A DNA stretch of 64,000 nt from CAWFXC01 sp963819735. Its GTDB lineage: Bacteria > Actinomycetota > Acidimicrobiia > IMCC26256 > DASPTH01. The notes below the pieces were generated by a model. The model worked only from the letters and a program-made list of their open reading frames with translations, made no database searches and was not told the DNA's origin. This document shows, in pieces, positions 53,602 through 62,116 of this stretch. The position numbers and the translations under genes were made by a program. Each line of letters begins with the position of its first letter. The stretch's first letter is position 1. The DNA lies in the NCBI GenBank assembly GCA_963819735.1, contig CAWFXC010000002.1, positions 533,619 through 597,618 on the forward strand, in the 5' to 3' direction.

Positions 53602-54417
53602 TCAAACCCATTGCCATGCTTCGACCGCTTCGACCTCGGGGCCGAGGAAACGCGCCCCGAGGGTGCGGAAAGTATCTACCGGTCCGCTGGTGAAAAAAAC
53701 GTGTCGTGGGTCACTCGGGACGTCGGCGGCGGGGCCGACGGCCTCGAGGCCGTCCCGCGCCAGCAGGTCCCGGACCGCGAACGCGGTCTCATCGGCGCTC
53801 GAAACGAGCACCACCCCCCGGCCCATCACGTCGGCGATGGTACGCGCGAGAAGGGGGTAATGGGTGCAACCGAGCACCAAAGTGTCGACATCGGCGTCAC
53901 GGACGGGGGCGAGCAGGCGCTCGGCCAACACGTGCACCTGATCCGACTCGACGTCGCCGGCCTCGACGAACTCGACGAATCCGGGACACGCGGCGCACGT
54001 GAGGTCGATGTCGGCACCGCTGCGTTCGCCCACCCGTTGGTAGGCGCCGGACGCAATGGTGCCGACCGTTCCGATGACCCCGATGCGGCCCGAGCTCGTC
54101 GCCCGCATAGCGGCGCGCAGGCCGGGCTCGATCACGCCGACGACGGGAATGTCGAGCTGCTCGTCGAGGGTGTCGAGCGCGGCGGCCGCCGCGCTGTTGC
54201 AGGCGACGACGAGCGTCTTCACGTCGTGCTCGAGCAACACGTCGGTGATCTCGAGCGCGTGTTTCAGCACCTCGTCGCGCGGCTTGGGACCGTAGGGGAA
54301 CCGGCCGGTGTCGCCGAAGTAGATGATGCGTTCGTCGGGCAACAGGTCGATGAGCGCCCGCAACACGGTCAGCCCTCCGAGCCCGGAGTCGAACACGCCG
54401 ATCGGACGCGCGCTCAC
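53602..54417 (-). CDS. murI: glutamate racemase
   Basis: A 271-aa racemase from the GTG at 54417: PIGVFDSGLGGLTVLRAL, YFGDTGRFPYGPKPRDEV, catalytic Cys73 in VVACNSAAA and Cys184 in LGCTHYPLL. It makes D-glutamate for peptidoglycan. The frame is open upstream and joins without a stop to the C-terminal half of Sua5, so a fusion cannot be excluded; but the GTG start overlaps a TGA in the next frame (GTGA), the junction style of this operon, which argues for separate proteins. Near the 3' end a 16-19 base segment is imperfectly repeated downstream. Confidence 0.93.
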   Translation of the reverse strand: MSARPIGVFDSGLGGLTVLRALIDLLPDERIIYFGDTGRFPYGPKPRDEVLKHALEITDVLLEHDVKTLVVACNSAAAAALDTLDEQLDIPVVGVIEPGLRAAMRATSSGRIGVIGTVGTIASGAYQRVGERSGADIDLTCAACPGFVEFVEAGDVESDQVHVLAERLLAPVRDADVDTLVLGCTHYPLLARTIADVMGRGVVLVSSADETAFAVRDLLARDGLEAVGPAADVPSDPRHVFFTSGPVDTFRTLGARFLGPEVEAVEAWQWV

Positions 54418-55411
54418 GACGCTCCCCCGCCCACCGCCCGCGGCACGCCGGAGCCGGTCGGCCACCGCGGCGCCGATCCCGACTTCCACGGGCGCGACCG
54501 CGAGCACCACGTCGAGGCCACGGTCGTCGGCTTCGCGCAGGTGTCGGTAGAGCGAACGTGCGTACTCGTCGGCATCGGCCGGCGAACCGACGACGACGAC
54601 GCGCGGGTCGAGCGCGTCGGGCAGCTTCGCCGCGAGTACGCCGACGCGCGCGCCCGCGTCCAACTCGTCGCGCGCGTACGCGACGACGCGGTCGTCGTCG
54701 AGCAGCACGACACGCGCGCGCGGCGCGTAGTGCGACGCGAGCGTCCCGGGCGCGCGCACGTCGCCGCCGGATCGCAGCGGCACGGCGCGGCCGAGCAGCG
54801 CCTCGATCCGTTCGTGGGACACGCCGCCGAGGCGCAGGATCGCGGGCTCGTCGGTGCGAACAGTCGACGATCGTCGATTCGACTCCGACCCGGCACGGAC
54901 CGCCGTCGAGCACGACGTCGACGTCGTCGCCGAGGTCGCGGCGCACGTCGTCGGCGGTCGTGGGGCTCACCCGGCCGAACCGGTTGGCCGAGGGCGCGGC
55001 CACTCCCCCGCCGAACTCGCGCAACAAGGCCCGGGCCACCGGTTGGTCGGGCACACGGAGGCCGACGGTGTCGAGGCCGCCGGTCACGGCGTCGGGCACG
55101 CGGGCGGCGCGCTCGAGCACGAGGGTGAGCGGGCCCGGCCAGCATGCGTCGGCGAGCACGGTGGCGGCAGCCGGCACGTGACGCGCCCACTCGTCGAGTT
55201 GCTCCGGGGCGCCGAGGTGCACGATCACGGGGTGATCCGACGGACGGCCCTTCACCGCGAACAAGTGGTGCACCGCGTCCGCCGACGACGCATCGGCCCC
55301 GAGGCCGTACACCGTCTCGGTCGGGAACGCGACCAACCCACCGGCGCGCAGGGTGGCGACGGCGCGGGTGATCTCGGCCGGGGACGTGCGCACCGGGACC
55401 GCCCGCGTCAC
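54418..55411 (-). pseudogene. L-threonylcarbamoyladenylate synthase (Sua5/YwlC), frame-shifted near 54858
   Basis: The YrdC domain starts at the GTG at 55411: GGLVAFPTETVYGLGADA, VKGRPSDHPVIVHL, CWPGPLTLVLERA, APSANRFGRVSPTTADDV and GVESTIVDCS. The C-terminal SUA5 domain (RTDEPAILRLGGVSHERIEALLG...LASHYAPRARVVLL...) is one base further on; a surplus T in CTGTTCGCACC at about 54855-54862 explains it. The enzyme makes threonylcarbamoyl-AMP for the t6A modification of tRNA. It starts over the cysM stop (GTGA). As read, its C-terminus continues in frame into MurI. Confidence 0.82.
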
Positions 55412-56343
55412 CAGTAGTTGATCCGGGTGGCCCGTTCGACGACCTCGTCGAGATCGTCGGTCCAGGCGCCCGACGAGAGGTACTTCCACCCGGCGTCGGG
55501 GAGCAGGGTGACGATGGTGCCGGAGTCCATCTGCGCGGCCATCTTGGCCGCCCCGGCCACTGCGGCACCCGACGACACACCGGCGAACACGCCGCATTCG
55601 TCGAGCAGGCGGCGCAACCACTCGATCGACTCGCGAGGACGCACGATGAACTTCCGGTTGAGGACCGCGGGATCGAAGATCGGCGGGACGAACCCGTCGT
55701 CGAGGGAGCGGAGGCCCTGCACGAGCTCGCCCGCCGGCGGCTCGACCGCGACCACCTGCACGAGCGGGTTCTGCTCCTTCAGATACCGGCCGACGCCCAT
55801 CAGCGTGCCGCTCGTACCGAGGCCGGCGACGAACACGTCGACCTCCGGGCAGTCGCGCCAGATCTCGGGGCCGGTGCGCTCGTAGTGGGCCAACGGGTTG
55901 GCCGGGTTGCCGTATTGGAACAGGCGCACCAGCGAGGGGTCGTCGGCGCCGAGCTTCTCCGACAAGCGGATCGCGCCGTTGCTGCCCTCCTCGGCGGGTG
56001 ACAGCACGATCTCGGCCCCGAAGATCTCGAGGAGTTGGCGCCGCTCGACCGACACGTTCTCGGGCATGACCACGCGCAACCGGTAACCGCGTAGACGCGC
56101 CACCATCGCCAAGCCGATGCCGGTGTTGCCCGACGACGGCTCGAGGATCGTGTCACCCTCGCGCAGCAGGCCCTCCTCCTCGGCGAGCTCCACCATCTTC
56201 AGGGCGATGCGGTCCTTCGACGATCCGCCGGGGTTCTGGCCCTCGAGCTTGGCGAAGATCCGTACGGCCGGGTTCGGCGACAGCGCGTGCACCCCGACCA
56301 GCGGCGTGTCGCCGATGACCCCGAGGATGTTTTCGTAGCGCAT
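55408..56343 (-). CDS. cysM: cysteine synthase / O-phosphoserine sulfhydrylase (CysM type)
   Basis: A 311-aa PLP enzyme: pyridoxal lysine Lys43 in GGSSKDRIA, substrate loop PSSGNTG at 69-75, GTSGTLMGVGRYL phosphate loop and a C-terminal LLPDAGWKYLSSGAWTDD. In mycobacteria CysM uses O-phosphoserine and the thiocarboxylated sulfur carrier CysO; here cysO lies immediately upstream in the same unit, so the same route is very likely. Frame intact. Confidence 0.93.
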   Translation of the reverse strand: MRYENILGVIGDTPLVGVHALSPNPAVRIFAKLEGQNPGGSSKDRIALKMVELAEEEGLLREGDTILEPSSGNTGIGLAMVARLRGYRLRVVMPENVSVERRQLLEIFGAEIVLSPAEEGSNGAIRLSEKLGADDPSLVRLFQYGNPANPLAHYERTGPEIWRDCPEVDVFVAGLGTSGTLMGVGRYLKEQNPLVQVVAVEPPAGELVQGLRSLDDGFVPPIFDPAVLNRKFIVRPRESIEWLRRLLDECGVFAGVSSGAAVAGAAKMAAQMDSGTIVTLLPDAGWKYLSSGAWTDDLDEVVERATRINYW

Positions 56344-56374
56344 GGCGTGGCCGCCCGCGTCGCGAGACGGGACG

Positions 56375-56650
56375 TCAGCCTCCCGCGACCGCGGGCAGGA
56401 TCGAGATGACGTCGCCGTCGGTGACCTTGGTGTCGAGCTGGTCGAGGTACCGGATGTCGTCGTCGTTGCAGTACACGTTGACGAACTTGTGGAGCCCGCC
56501 CTGCTCGTCGATCAACTGGCCCGAGAGGCCGGGGAAGCGACCGATGAGGTCGGTGAACACCTCACCGACCGTGGCGCCGTCGGACACGACCGACGACGCG
56601 CCGTCGGCGTGCGAACGCAGCAGGTTGGGCAGGCGGACTTCGACGGACAT
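56375..56650 (-). CDS. cysO: ubiquitin-like sulfur carrier protein CysO
   Basis: A 91-aa MoaD/ThiS-fold protein ending in ILPAVAGG; the terminal di-glycine is thiocarboxylated to donate sulfur. The segments LPNLLRSHADGA, VGEVFTDLIGRFPGLSGQLIDEQGGLHKFVNVY and NDDDIRYLDQL match mycobacterial CysO closely. It precedes cysM by 31 bases. The Mec protease that usually accompanies this pair is not seen upstream, where a DUF222/HNH gene lies instead. Confidence 0.92.
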   Translation of the reverse strand: MSVEVRLPNLLRSHADGASSVVSDGATVGEVFTDLIGRFPGLSGQLIDEQGGLHKFVNVYCNDDDIRYLDQLDTKVTDGDVISILPAVAGG

Positions 56651-56720
56651 CGCTCCATGGTACAAGTCCGACTCCGACAAGTCCGACCCCTCCACTCGGG
56701 ATTGTCCCGCCGGCCCGTGC

Positions 56721-56752
56721 TCCGGGCTCCGGGCTCCGGGCTCCGGGCTCCC
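56721..56752. repeat. 7-bp tandem repeat TCCGGGC, about 4.5 copies
   Basis: TCCGGGC is repeated four times from 56721 to 56748 and continues with TCCC. It lies in the 118-base gap between cysO and the HNH gene. A separate 16-base-period repeat (ACAAGTCCGAC twice) lies at about 56662-56690 in the same gap. The 7-base unit is not a multiple of three and would shift a frame, consistent with its non-coding position. Confidence 0.75.
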
Positions 56753-56768
56753 AGTCGAGCTGAAGGCT

Positions 56769-58089
56769 TCAGCCCGATCGAGTGGGAGGCCCCCGGCCAC
56801 CGCCCGCCGGTCGAGCGCGGCCGGCCCGGGTGCGGGTAGGCCGAGTGCTCGTGCGAGTGCGCGCGGGTCGGATTCGGGAGGGTCGTGTGTCGGCGGTGCC
56901 GATGCTCGCGGGCGCGGGTTCGGCGCTGACGGTGCCGTCGGCGGCTCGGTGCAGCGCCCAGCCGCCTTCGTGGGTGAGGACGTGATGCCTCCGACAGAGC
57001 AGCACGCAATTGACTTCGTTGGTCTCGCCCCCGTCGACCCAGTGGACGACGTGGTGCACATCGCACCAACGGGCCGGTACCCGGCAGCCCGGGAACTGGC
57101 AGTGCCGGTCGCGGCGGGCCACCGCACGACGCAGCGCCCGGTTGGGCAGTCGACTGCGCCGACCGAGATCGAGCACCTCCGACTTCCCGCGCATGATCAA
57201 CCGACCGACACGGTGAATCGCACAGCAAGCGCTCCACCGCGCACTTGGCGAGCGGGCCGTGGCCGAGGATCTCGGAGCGAATCGCGAACAGATCCATCGG
57301 CATTCGGGCGCCGGAGCCGGTGCGGTCACCGGTGAGCGTGTCGTAGTCGATGACGACGTCAACCGACGTCGCCACCAGACGGATTGCGCCGGTGTCGTCG
57401 GACGGCGACGACGATCGACACAACATCATCAGCGCGTCGGCGCGCCGTTGCGAAAGGGAACGGGGTGCCAGGACGCCGTCGGTGGGGTCGGGGGGCTCCA
57501 GCGCATCGAGCACAGCGATGAACGTCGCGGTGGCCTCCGGATCGAGGAACCCACCGATCACGCCACCACCGATCGTGGGTGACACGTGGAGATTGCGCCG
57601 TTCGAAGTTCGCAGCGGCGTCGATCCGGGCGAGCTCGTCGTCGGCCAACTCGCGCCAGCGCCGAGCCACGTCGACCAAGTCGTCGGGCACCAACGCGCCG
57701 GCCGCGTTGAGCAATGTGTCTTCGTGCTCCGCGTAGAGCTCCTCGCGACCACGTGAAACCGCAGCGAGGGTCTCGACGTGCGCGACGGTGACGTCGCCGA
57801 CGTCGAGCGCCTTCGCTGTCTGCTCGTGGTCGTTCGCGAGGCGAGCGGTTCGCACGAGCCGCGCCGCGGCAGGACGCGTCATGGGGGTGCGAGCCGCCAA
57901 CCATCCCGCTGCACTCTGGGCACCGTCGTCGGCCCACGCGGCTCTCGCGTTCCACACCCCGACCACGCGAACGAGCTCGGCCTGCGCCCGCTCCACGACG
58001 GCGGCGAACTCGAGCACCTCCGCCGCCAAGGCAGCGTTCGACCAGCCCGACCGGTCGGACGCCGCGCCCGAAGTGCTCGCCGCGCTCAT
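56769..58089 (-). pseudogene. DUF222/REP13E12-type HNH endonuclease family protein, frame-shifted near 57220
   Basis: The DUF222 domain is intact from the ATG at 58089: LAAEVLEFAAVVERAQAELV, ARTPMTRPAAARLVRTARLA, VAHVETLAAVSRGREELYAEHE and SLSQRRADALMMLC. After AVERLLCD the homologous C-terminal part (AIHRVGRLIMRGKSEVLDLGRRSRLPN) is in the next frame, followed by the HNH motif with CRVPARWCDVHHVVHW and VLLCRRHHVLTHEGGW. The break at CTGTGCGATTCAC would be repaired by a second GCGAT copy, i.e. a 5-base slippage loss. Such genes are repetitive and mobile-like in actinomycetes; their role is unknown. Confidence 0.83.
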
Positions 58090-58165
58090 CGGATTCGACC
58101 GCTCGGATACGAACACACGTTCGATTCTAGACCTGCAACCCAGCAACTGCAAGGCCGGATCCGGC

Positions 58166-58600
58166 TCACTGGTCGACCGCTCGCAGGTCGCGAGCCCGCT
58201 CGACGAGCGACCACCAGCGGTCCCCCCGCATCACGACGCAGTCGAGGAGGACGATTCCCACGCCGCCGCACCGCCGCACGAGCTCCCGGTACGCGCGCAC
58301 CTCGAACTCCGACGGGACCCGCGGCTCACCCGGCTCGACCAGCGCGATCGCGAGCGCGAACGCCTCGAGCTCTTCGGCCAGCAGGACGAGCTCGGGCACG
58401 CCGATCGTCGCGATCGCGTGGTACCGCGGATTGACCGCGACGCCGACGACGTGCAGCTGATGGTCGAGGCCGAAGACCAGGAGCCCTTCGCACTCTCCGC
58501 CGGCCGAGCACCGGCGGACGAACTGCGCGATGTCGTCGGGGCTACGGAACGTCCGCGGCGAGGGCTCGGATCCACTCGCCGGATCAGATCTCGCTTCCAT
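58166..58600 (-). CDS. small protein with RadC/JAB-like features (degenerate)
   Basis: A 144-aa protein. The segment GLLVFGLDHQLHVVGVAVNP resembles the start of the RadC JAB domain, and EPRVPSEFEVRAYRELVRRCGGVGIVLLDCVVMRGDRWWSLVERA resembles its end (in RadC: DIELTRRL...GIxLLDHLIVG). The metal-binding HxH and the HNHPSG signature are absent; only a PGEPRVPS-like segment remains. It may be a non-catalytic relative; the assignment is tentative. It reads leftwards from an ATG at 58600 and stands alone. Confidence 0.55.
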   Translation of the reverse strand: MEARSDPASGSEPSPRTFRSPDDIAQFVRRCSAGGECEGLLVFGLDHQLHVVGVAVNPRYHAIATIGVPELVLLAEELEAFALAIALVEPGEPRVPSEFEVRAYRELVRRCGGVGIVLLDCVVMRGDRWWSLVERARDLRAVDQ

Positions 58601-58734
58601 GTGCGCTCCCCTCGCGTCGGTACGACGGGGAAGTCGAACGGGGAAGCTCGAGACGAACCTACGCCTCCCCTACGACACTCATCACAGGGCCCGGGCGCAC
58701 CAGCGACGGGCGGGGCCGCCTACGCTGCTCGCCG

Positions 58735-59850
58735 GTGCCCACCGATCGCGCTCCCGGTTCCACCGACGGCGTGGCGCGCACGCCGCTCGCCGGGCTGCGC
58801 GTGCTGCACCTCGGCCACTTCGACCCGCAGTACTCACGGAACCGGATCGTCGCCAAAGCGCTGACGCGCGCCGGTGCGGACGTCCGCACCGTCACCGATC
58901 CGAGGCCGTACGCCCGACGAACACCCGCGCTCGTGCGCGGCGCGCTCGCGACGCCGGTCGACCTCGTGGTCGTGGGTTTCCCCGGCCACGCCGACGTCGT
59001 CACTGCCAAGGCGATCGCCCGCCGGTGGCGGGCCCCGGTGTTGTTCGACGCGTTCGTGTCGCTCGAGGAGTCCGCGGAGGACCGCGGTCGGCTTCCGGCC
59101 CCGGGCACGCTCGCACGTCGCCGCATCCAGCTCGAGGACCGGTGGTCGTGCCGGGCCGCCGACGTCGTGCTGGTCGACACCGATGCGCACGCCGACCACT
59201 TCGTCACCGACCTCGGCGCGGCCCGACACAAGCTGCGTCGCCTGTGGGTCGGCGCCGACGACGACATCATGCGACCCCGCGCCCCCATCGAGCACGACGG
59301 TTTCCGCGTGTTCGTCTACGCCAGCTTCATCCCGCTCCACGGGCTCGAGCACGTCGTGCGAGCCGCGGCCCACCTCGAGCAGCGCGGCGCGCCGGTGCGG
59401 ATCGACGTCGTGGGCGGGGGCGACACCGAACCCGAGATCCGCGCCCTCGCGGCGCAGCTCGGTGTGCAGAGCGTGCGGTTCGCCGGCCGTCGCCCCTACG
59501 ACGAGCTCCCCGAGTGGATGGCAGGCAGCGACCTCTGCCTCGGCATCTTCGGCACGTCGCCAAAGGCGCAACGTGTCATCCCGAACAAGGTGTACGACGC
59601 GCTGGCGTGCGCTCGTCCCGTGCTCACCGCCGACACGCCGGCGGTACGCGAGCTGCTGCGACCCGGTGTCGAAGTGGGGGTGTGCCCGCCGGGTGATCCG
59701 GTCGCGCTGGCCGACGCCATCGCCGGGCTCCGGCGCGACGGCGAGCTCCGGGAGGGCTTGGCGACCCTTGGCCACGCCAGATTCGTAGAAGCGGCGAGCC
59801 TGAACTCGTTGGCAGACGACCTCGCCGCGATCGTCGGCGAGCTGCGCTGA
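58735..59850 (+). CDS. glycosyltransferase (GT4-like)
   Basis: A 371-aa GT-B protein: LAGLRVLHLGHFDPQYSRNRIVAKALTRAG at the N-terminus, PVRIDVVGGGDTEPEIRALAAQLGVQSVRFAGRRPYDELPEWMAGSDLCLGIFG and KAQRVIPNKVYDALACARPVLTADTPAVRELL with the E-x7-E-like nucleotide-sugar region. It starts a rightward polysaccharide cluster, with a GTG start at 58735. Sugar specificity unknown. The 134 bases upstream contain no other feature I can support. Confidence 0.88.
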   Translation: MPTDRAPGSTDGVARTPLAGLRVLHLGHFDPQYSRNRIVAKALTRAGADVRTVTDPRPYARRTPALVRGALATPVDLVVVGFPGHADVVTAKAIARRWRAPVLFDAFVSLEESAEDRGRLPAPGTLARRRIQLEDRWSCRAADVVLVDTDAHADHFVTDLGAARHKLRRLWVGADDDIMRPRAPIEHDGFRVFVYASFIPLHGLEHVVRAAAHLEQRGAPVRIDVVGGGDTEPEIRALAAQLGVQSVRFAGRRPYDELPEWMAGSDLCLGIFGTSPKAQRVIPNKVYDALACARPVLTADTPAVRELLRPGVEVGVCPPGDPVALADAIAGLRRDGELREGLATLGHARFVEAASLNSLADDLAAIVGELR

Positions 59851-59924
59851 GCGCACCTCACATTACGATTCGCACGGATGAGATCCGGCTCGGGCGTCGC
59901 GCGGGCGACCGCGTCGGAGGCAGG

Positions 59925-61031
59925 ATGACGGGAGCAGACCGCATCCGGACGGTCGCCTTCTACCTGCCCCAGTACCACCCCGTCCCCGAGAACGATGAGT
60001 GGTGGGGCCCCGGATTCACCGACTGGGTGAACGTGGCGCGCGCCCGACCGCAGTTCCGCGGCCACCAGCAACCACACGAACCCGCCGACCTCGGCTACTA
60101 CGACCTCCGCGTGCCCGAGGTACGGGCGGCGCAGGCGGAACTGGCCGCCGCGCATGGCCTCGACGCCTTCTGTTACTACCACTACTGGTTCTCCGGACGG
60201 CGACTGCTCGAGCGACCGTTCCACGAGGTGCTGGAGCGGGGCGAGCCCGACTTCCCGTTCCTGCTCTGCTGGGCGAACGAGCCGTGGACGCGCGCGTGGG
60301 ACGGAAAGACGAGCTCCGTCCTGCTGCCGCAGACGTACTCCGCCGAAGACGACGTTGCGCACCTCCGGTGGCTGGCGGAGGCGTTCGCCGACGACCGCTA
60401 TCTCCGGATCGACGGCAAGCCGGTGTTCCTCGTGTACCGAGCGTTCCACCTCCCCGATCCCGTGGCCACCACCGACCGGTGGCGAGCTGAGGCGTCGCGG
60501 CTCGGCATCGGCGACCTCTACCTGTGCTCGATGCAGACCGGACCGGGCGAACGCCACCCCCCGTCGACCCTCGGTTTCGACGCCGCGGTGCAGTTCGCTC
60601 CTTTCTATGGGCTCACACCACGCGCCGGCACACAACGCGCGACACACGCGCTCAGCCGTCGACTCGGCGTGGCGTCGCGCTCGACCCGATTCCGCATCGG
60701 CAGCTACGAGGCGATCGTCGAGCAGCACCTGGCCGCGGAACCGGTCGAGTACAGGCGCTACCCGTGCATCACGCCCGGCTTCGACAACTCACCACGCCGG
60801 CCGGACCGCGGCGCAACGATCCTCGCCGGTTCCACGCCTGAAAAGTACGAGCGCTGGCTGCGCGCGACGGTGGAGAGATTCCGCCCGCCGTCGGCGGAGG
60901 AGAACCTCGTCTTCGTGAACGCGTGGAACGAGTGGGCGGAGAGCAACCACCTCGAGCCCGACCGACGATGGGGCCGCGGCTACCTCGACGCCCACGCGCG
61001 ACTCCGGGCGACGGCGGCACTCGCGCCATGA
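59925..61031 (+). CDS. WbsX-family polysaccharide biosynthesis protein (GH99-like), copy 1
   Basis: A 368-aa protein of the WbsX group: VAFYLPQYHPVPENDEWWG, GFTDWVNVARARPQF, GYYDLRVPEVRAAQAELAAAHGLDAFCYYHYWF, LLCWANEPWTRAW and a C-terminal NAWNEWAESNHLEPDRRWG. These are the conserved blocks of GH99-like domains found in O-antigen and capsule loci; the family is annotated as glycosyltransferase or hydrolase. It is a tandem paralogue of the next gene, whose start overlaps its stop (ATGA). Confidence 0.87.
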   Translation: MTGADRIRTVAFYLPQYHPVPENDEWWGPGFTDWVNVARARPQFRGHQQPHEPADLGYYDLRVPEVRAAQAELAAAHGLDAFCYYHYWFSGRRLLERPFHEVLERGEPDFPFLLCWANEPWTRAWDGKTSSVLLPQTYSAEDDVAHLRWLAEAFADDRYLRIDGKPVFLVYRAFHLPDPVATTDRWRAEASRLGIGDLYLCSMQTGPGERHPPSTLGFDAAVQFAPFYGLTPRAGTQRATHALSRRLGVASRSTRFRIGSYEAIVEQHLAAEPVEYRRYPCITPGFDNSPRRPDRGATILAGSTPEKYERWLRATVERFRPPSAEENLVFVNAWNEWAESNHLEPDRRWGRGYLDAHARLRATAALAP

Positions 61032-62116
61032 CCGCGCTCCCGCACTCGGGCGCGGCGGCGCGCGTGATCGCGCTCTACCTCCCCCAGTTCCACCCGATCC
61101 CCGAGAACGACGAGTGGTGGGGGCGCGGGTTCACCGAGTGGACGAACGTCGCGCGCGCGCGGCCACTCTTCCCCGGCCACGATCAACCCAAGCTGCCCGG
61201 CGCACTGGGGTTCTACGACCTGCGACTGCCGGAGACGCGCGCCGCGCAGGCCGAGCTCGCGGCAGCTCACGGGATCGAGGCCTTCTGTTACTGGCACTAC
61301 TGGTTTGCCGGACGACGACTGCTGGAGCGACCGTTCCACGAGGTCTTGCGCAGCGGTGAGCCCGACTTCCCGTTCTGCCTCGGTTGGGCGAACCAGAACT
61401 GGTCGACCATCTGGACCGGCGGCAATCGCGTGCTCGTCACCCAGACGTACCCGGGGCCCGAGGACCGGCGTCGTCACTTCGAGGCGGTGCTCCCGGCCTT
61501 GCGCGATCCGCGCTACGTGCGCGTCGACGATCGACCGCTGTTCTTCGTCTACCGCCCGAGCGACCTGCCCGACGCGGCCGCGTTCGCCGACCACTGGCGC
61601 GAGCTGGCGGCGGCGGCCGGTCTCCCGGGTCTGTACCTCGTGGGAGAGACCAAGGGTGGATGGAGCGCGGCCGCCGGAGGGTTCGATGCCGAGCTCCAAG
61701 TGCCCCTCTACGAGGCGTCTCGCCGCCGCATCAACGGCCCGGTCGGTGCGCGCCTGCAACGGCTGCGGCGCCGCCCCCACCGGGTGCCCTACGAGTCGCT
61801 GGCCGCCTCGGAGCCGGCAGTCCTACCGCATCCGCGCCTGCCGGTCGTGCTGCCGAACTGGGACAACACCCCCCGCTTCGGGGCCCGCGGCTTCGTCCTC
61901 ACCGGCGCGACGCCCGAGGCGTTCGGCAACCGCATGCGCGAGGCGGTCGACGCGGTGCGCGGCCTCCCGACCGAGCAGCGGATCGTGTTCCTGAAGTCGT
62001 GGAACGAATGGGCGGAGGGCAACTACGTGGAACCCGACCGCCGGCTCGGCACGGCCTACCTCCGGGAGGTCGCAGCCGCGGTCCAAGGTGCACCCGCCGG
62101 CACACCGCCCCGATGA
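61028..62116 (+). CDS. WbsX-family polysaccharide biosynthesis protein (GH99-like), copy 2
   Basis: A 362-aa protein with the same order of blocks as copy 1: IALYLPQFHPIPENDEWWG, GFTEWTNVARARPLF, AHGIEAFCYWHYWFAGRRLLERPFHEVL, LGWANQNWSTIW and KSWNEWAEGNYVEPDRRLG. Notable differences between the two copies are WANEPW versus WANQNW in the putative active-site region. The duplication looks old, since the sequences diverge outside the core. Coupled to the previous and next genes by ATGA overlaps. Confidence 0.87.
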   Translation: MTALPHSGAAARVIALYLPQFHPIPENDEWWGRGFTEWTNVARARPLFPGHDQPKLPGALGFYDLRLPETRAAQAELAAAHGIEAFCYWHYWFAGRRLLERPFHEVLRSGEPDFPFCLGWANQNWSTIWTGGNRVLVTQTYPGPEDRRRHFEAVLPALRDPRYVRVDDRPLFFVYRPSDLPDAAAFADHWRELAAAAGLPGLYLVGETKGGWSAAAGGFDAELQVPLYEASRRRINGPVGARLQRLRRRPHRVPYESLAASEPAVLPHPRLPVVLPNWDNTPRFGARGFVLTGATPEAFGNRMREAVDAVRGLPTEQRIVFLKSWNEWAEGNYVEPDRRLGTAYLREVAAAVQGAPAGTPPR

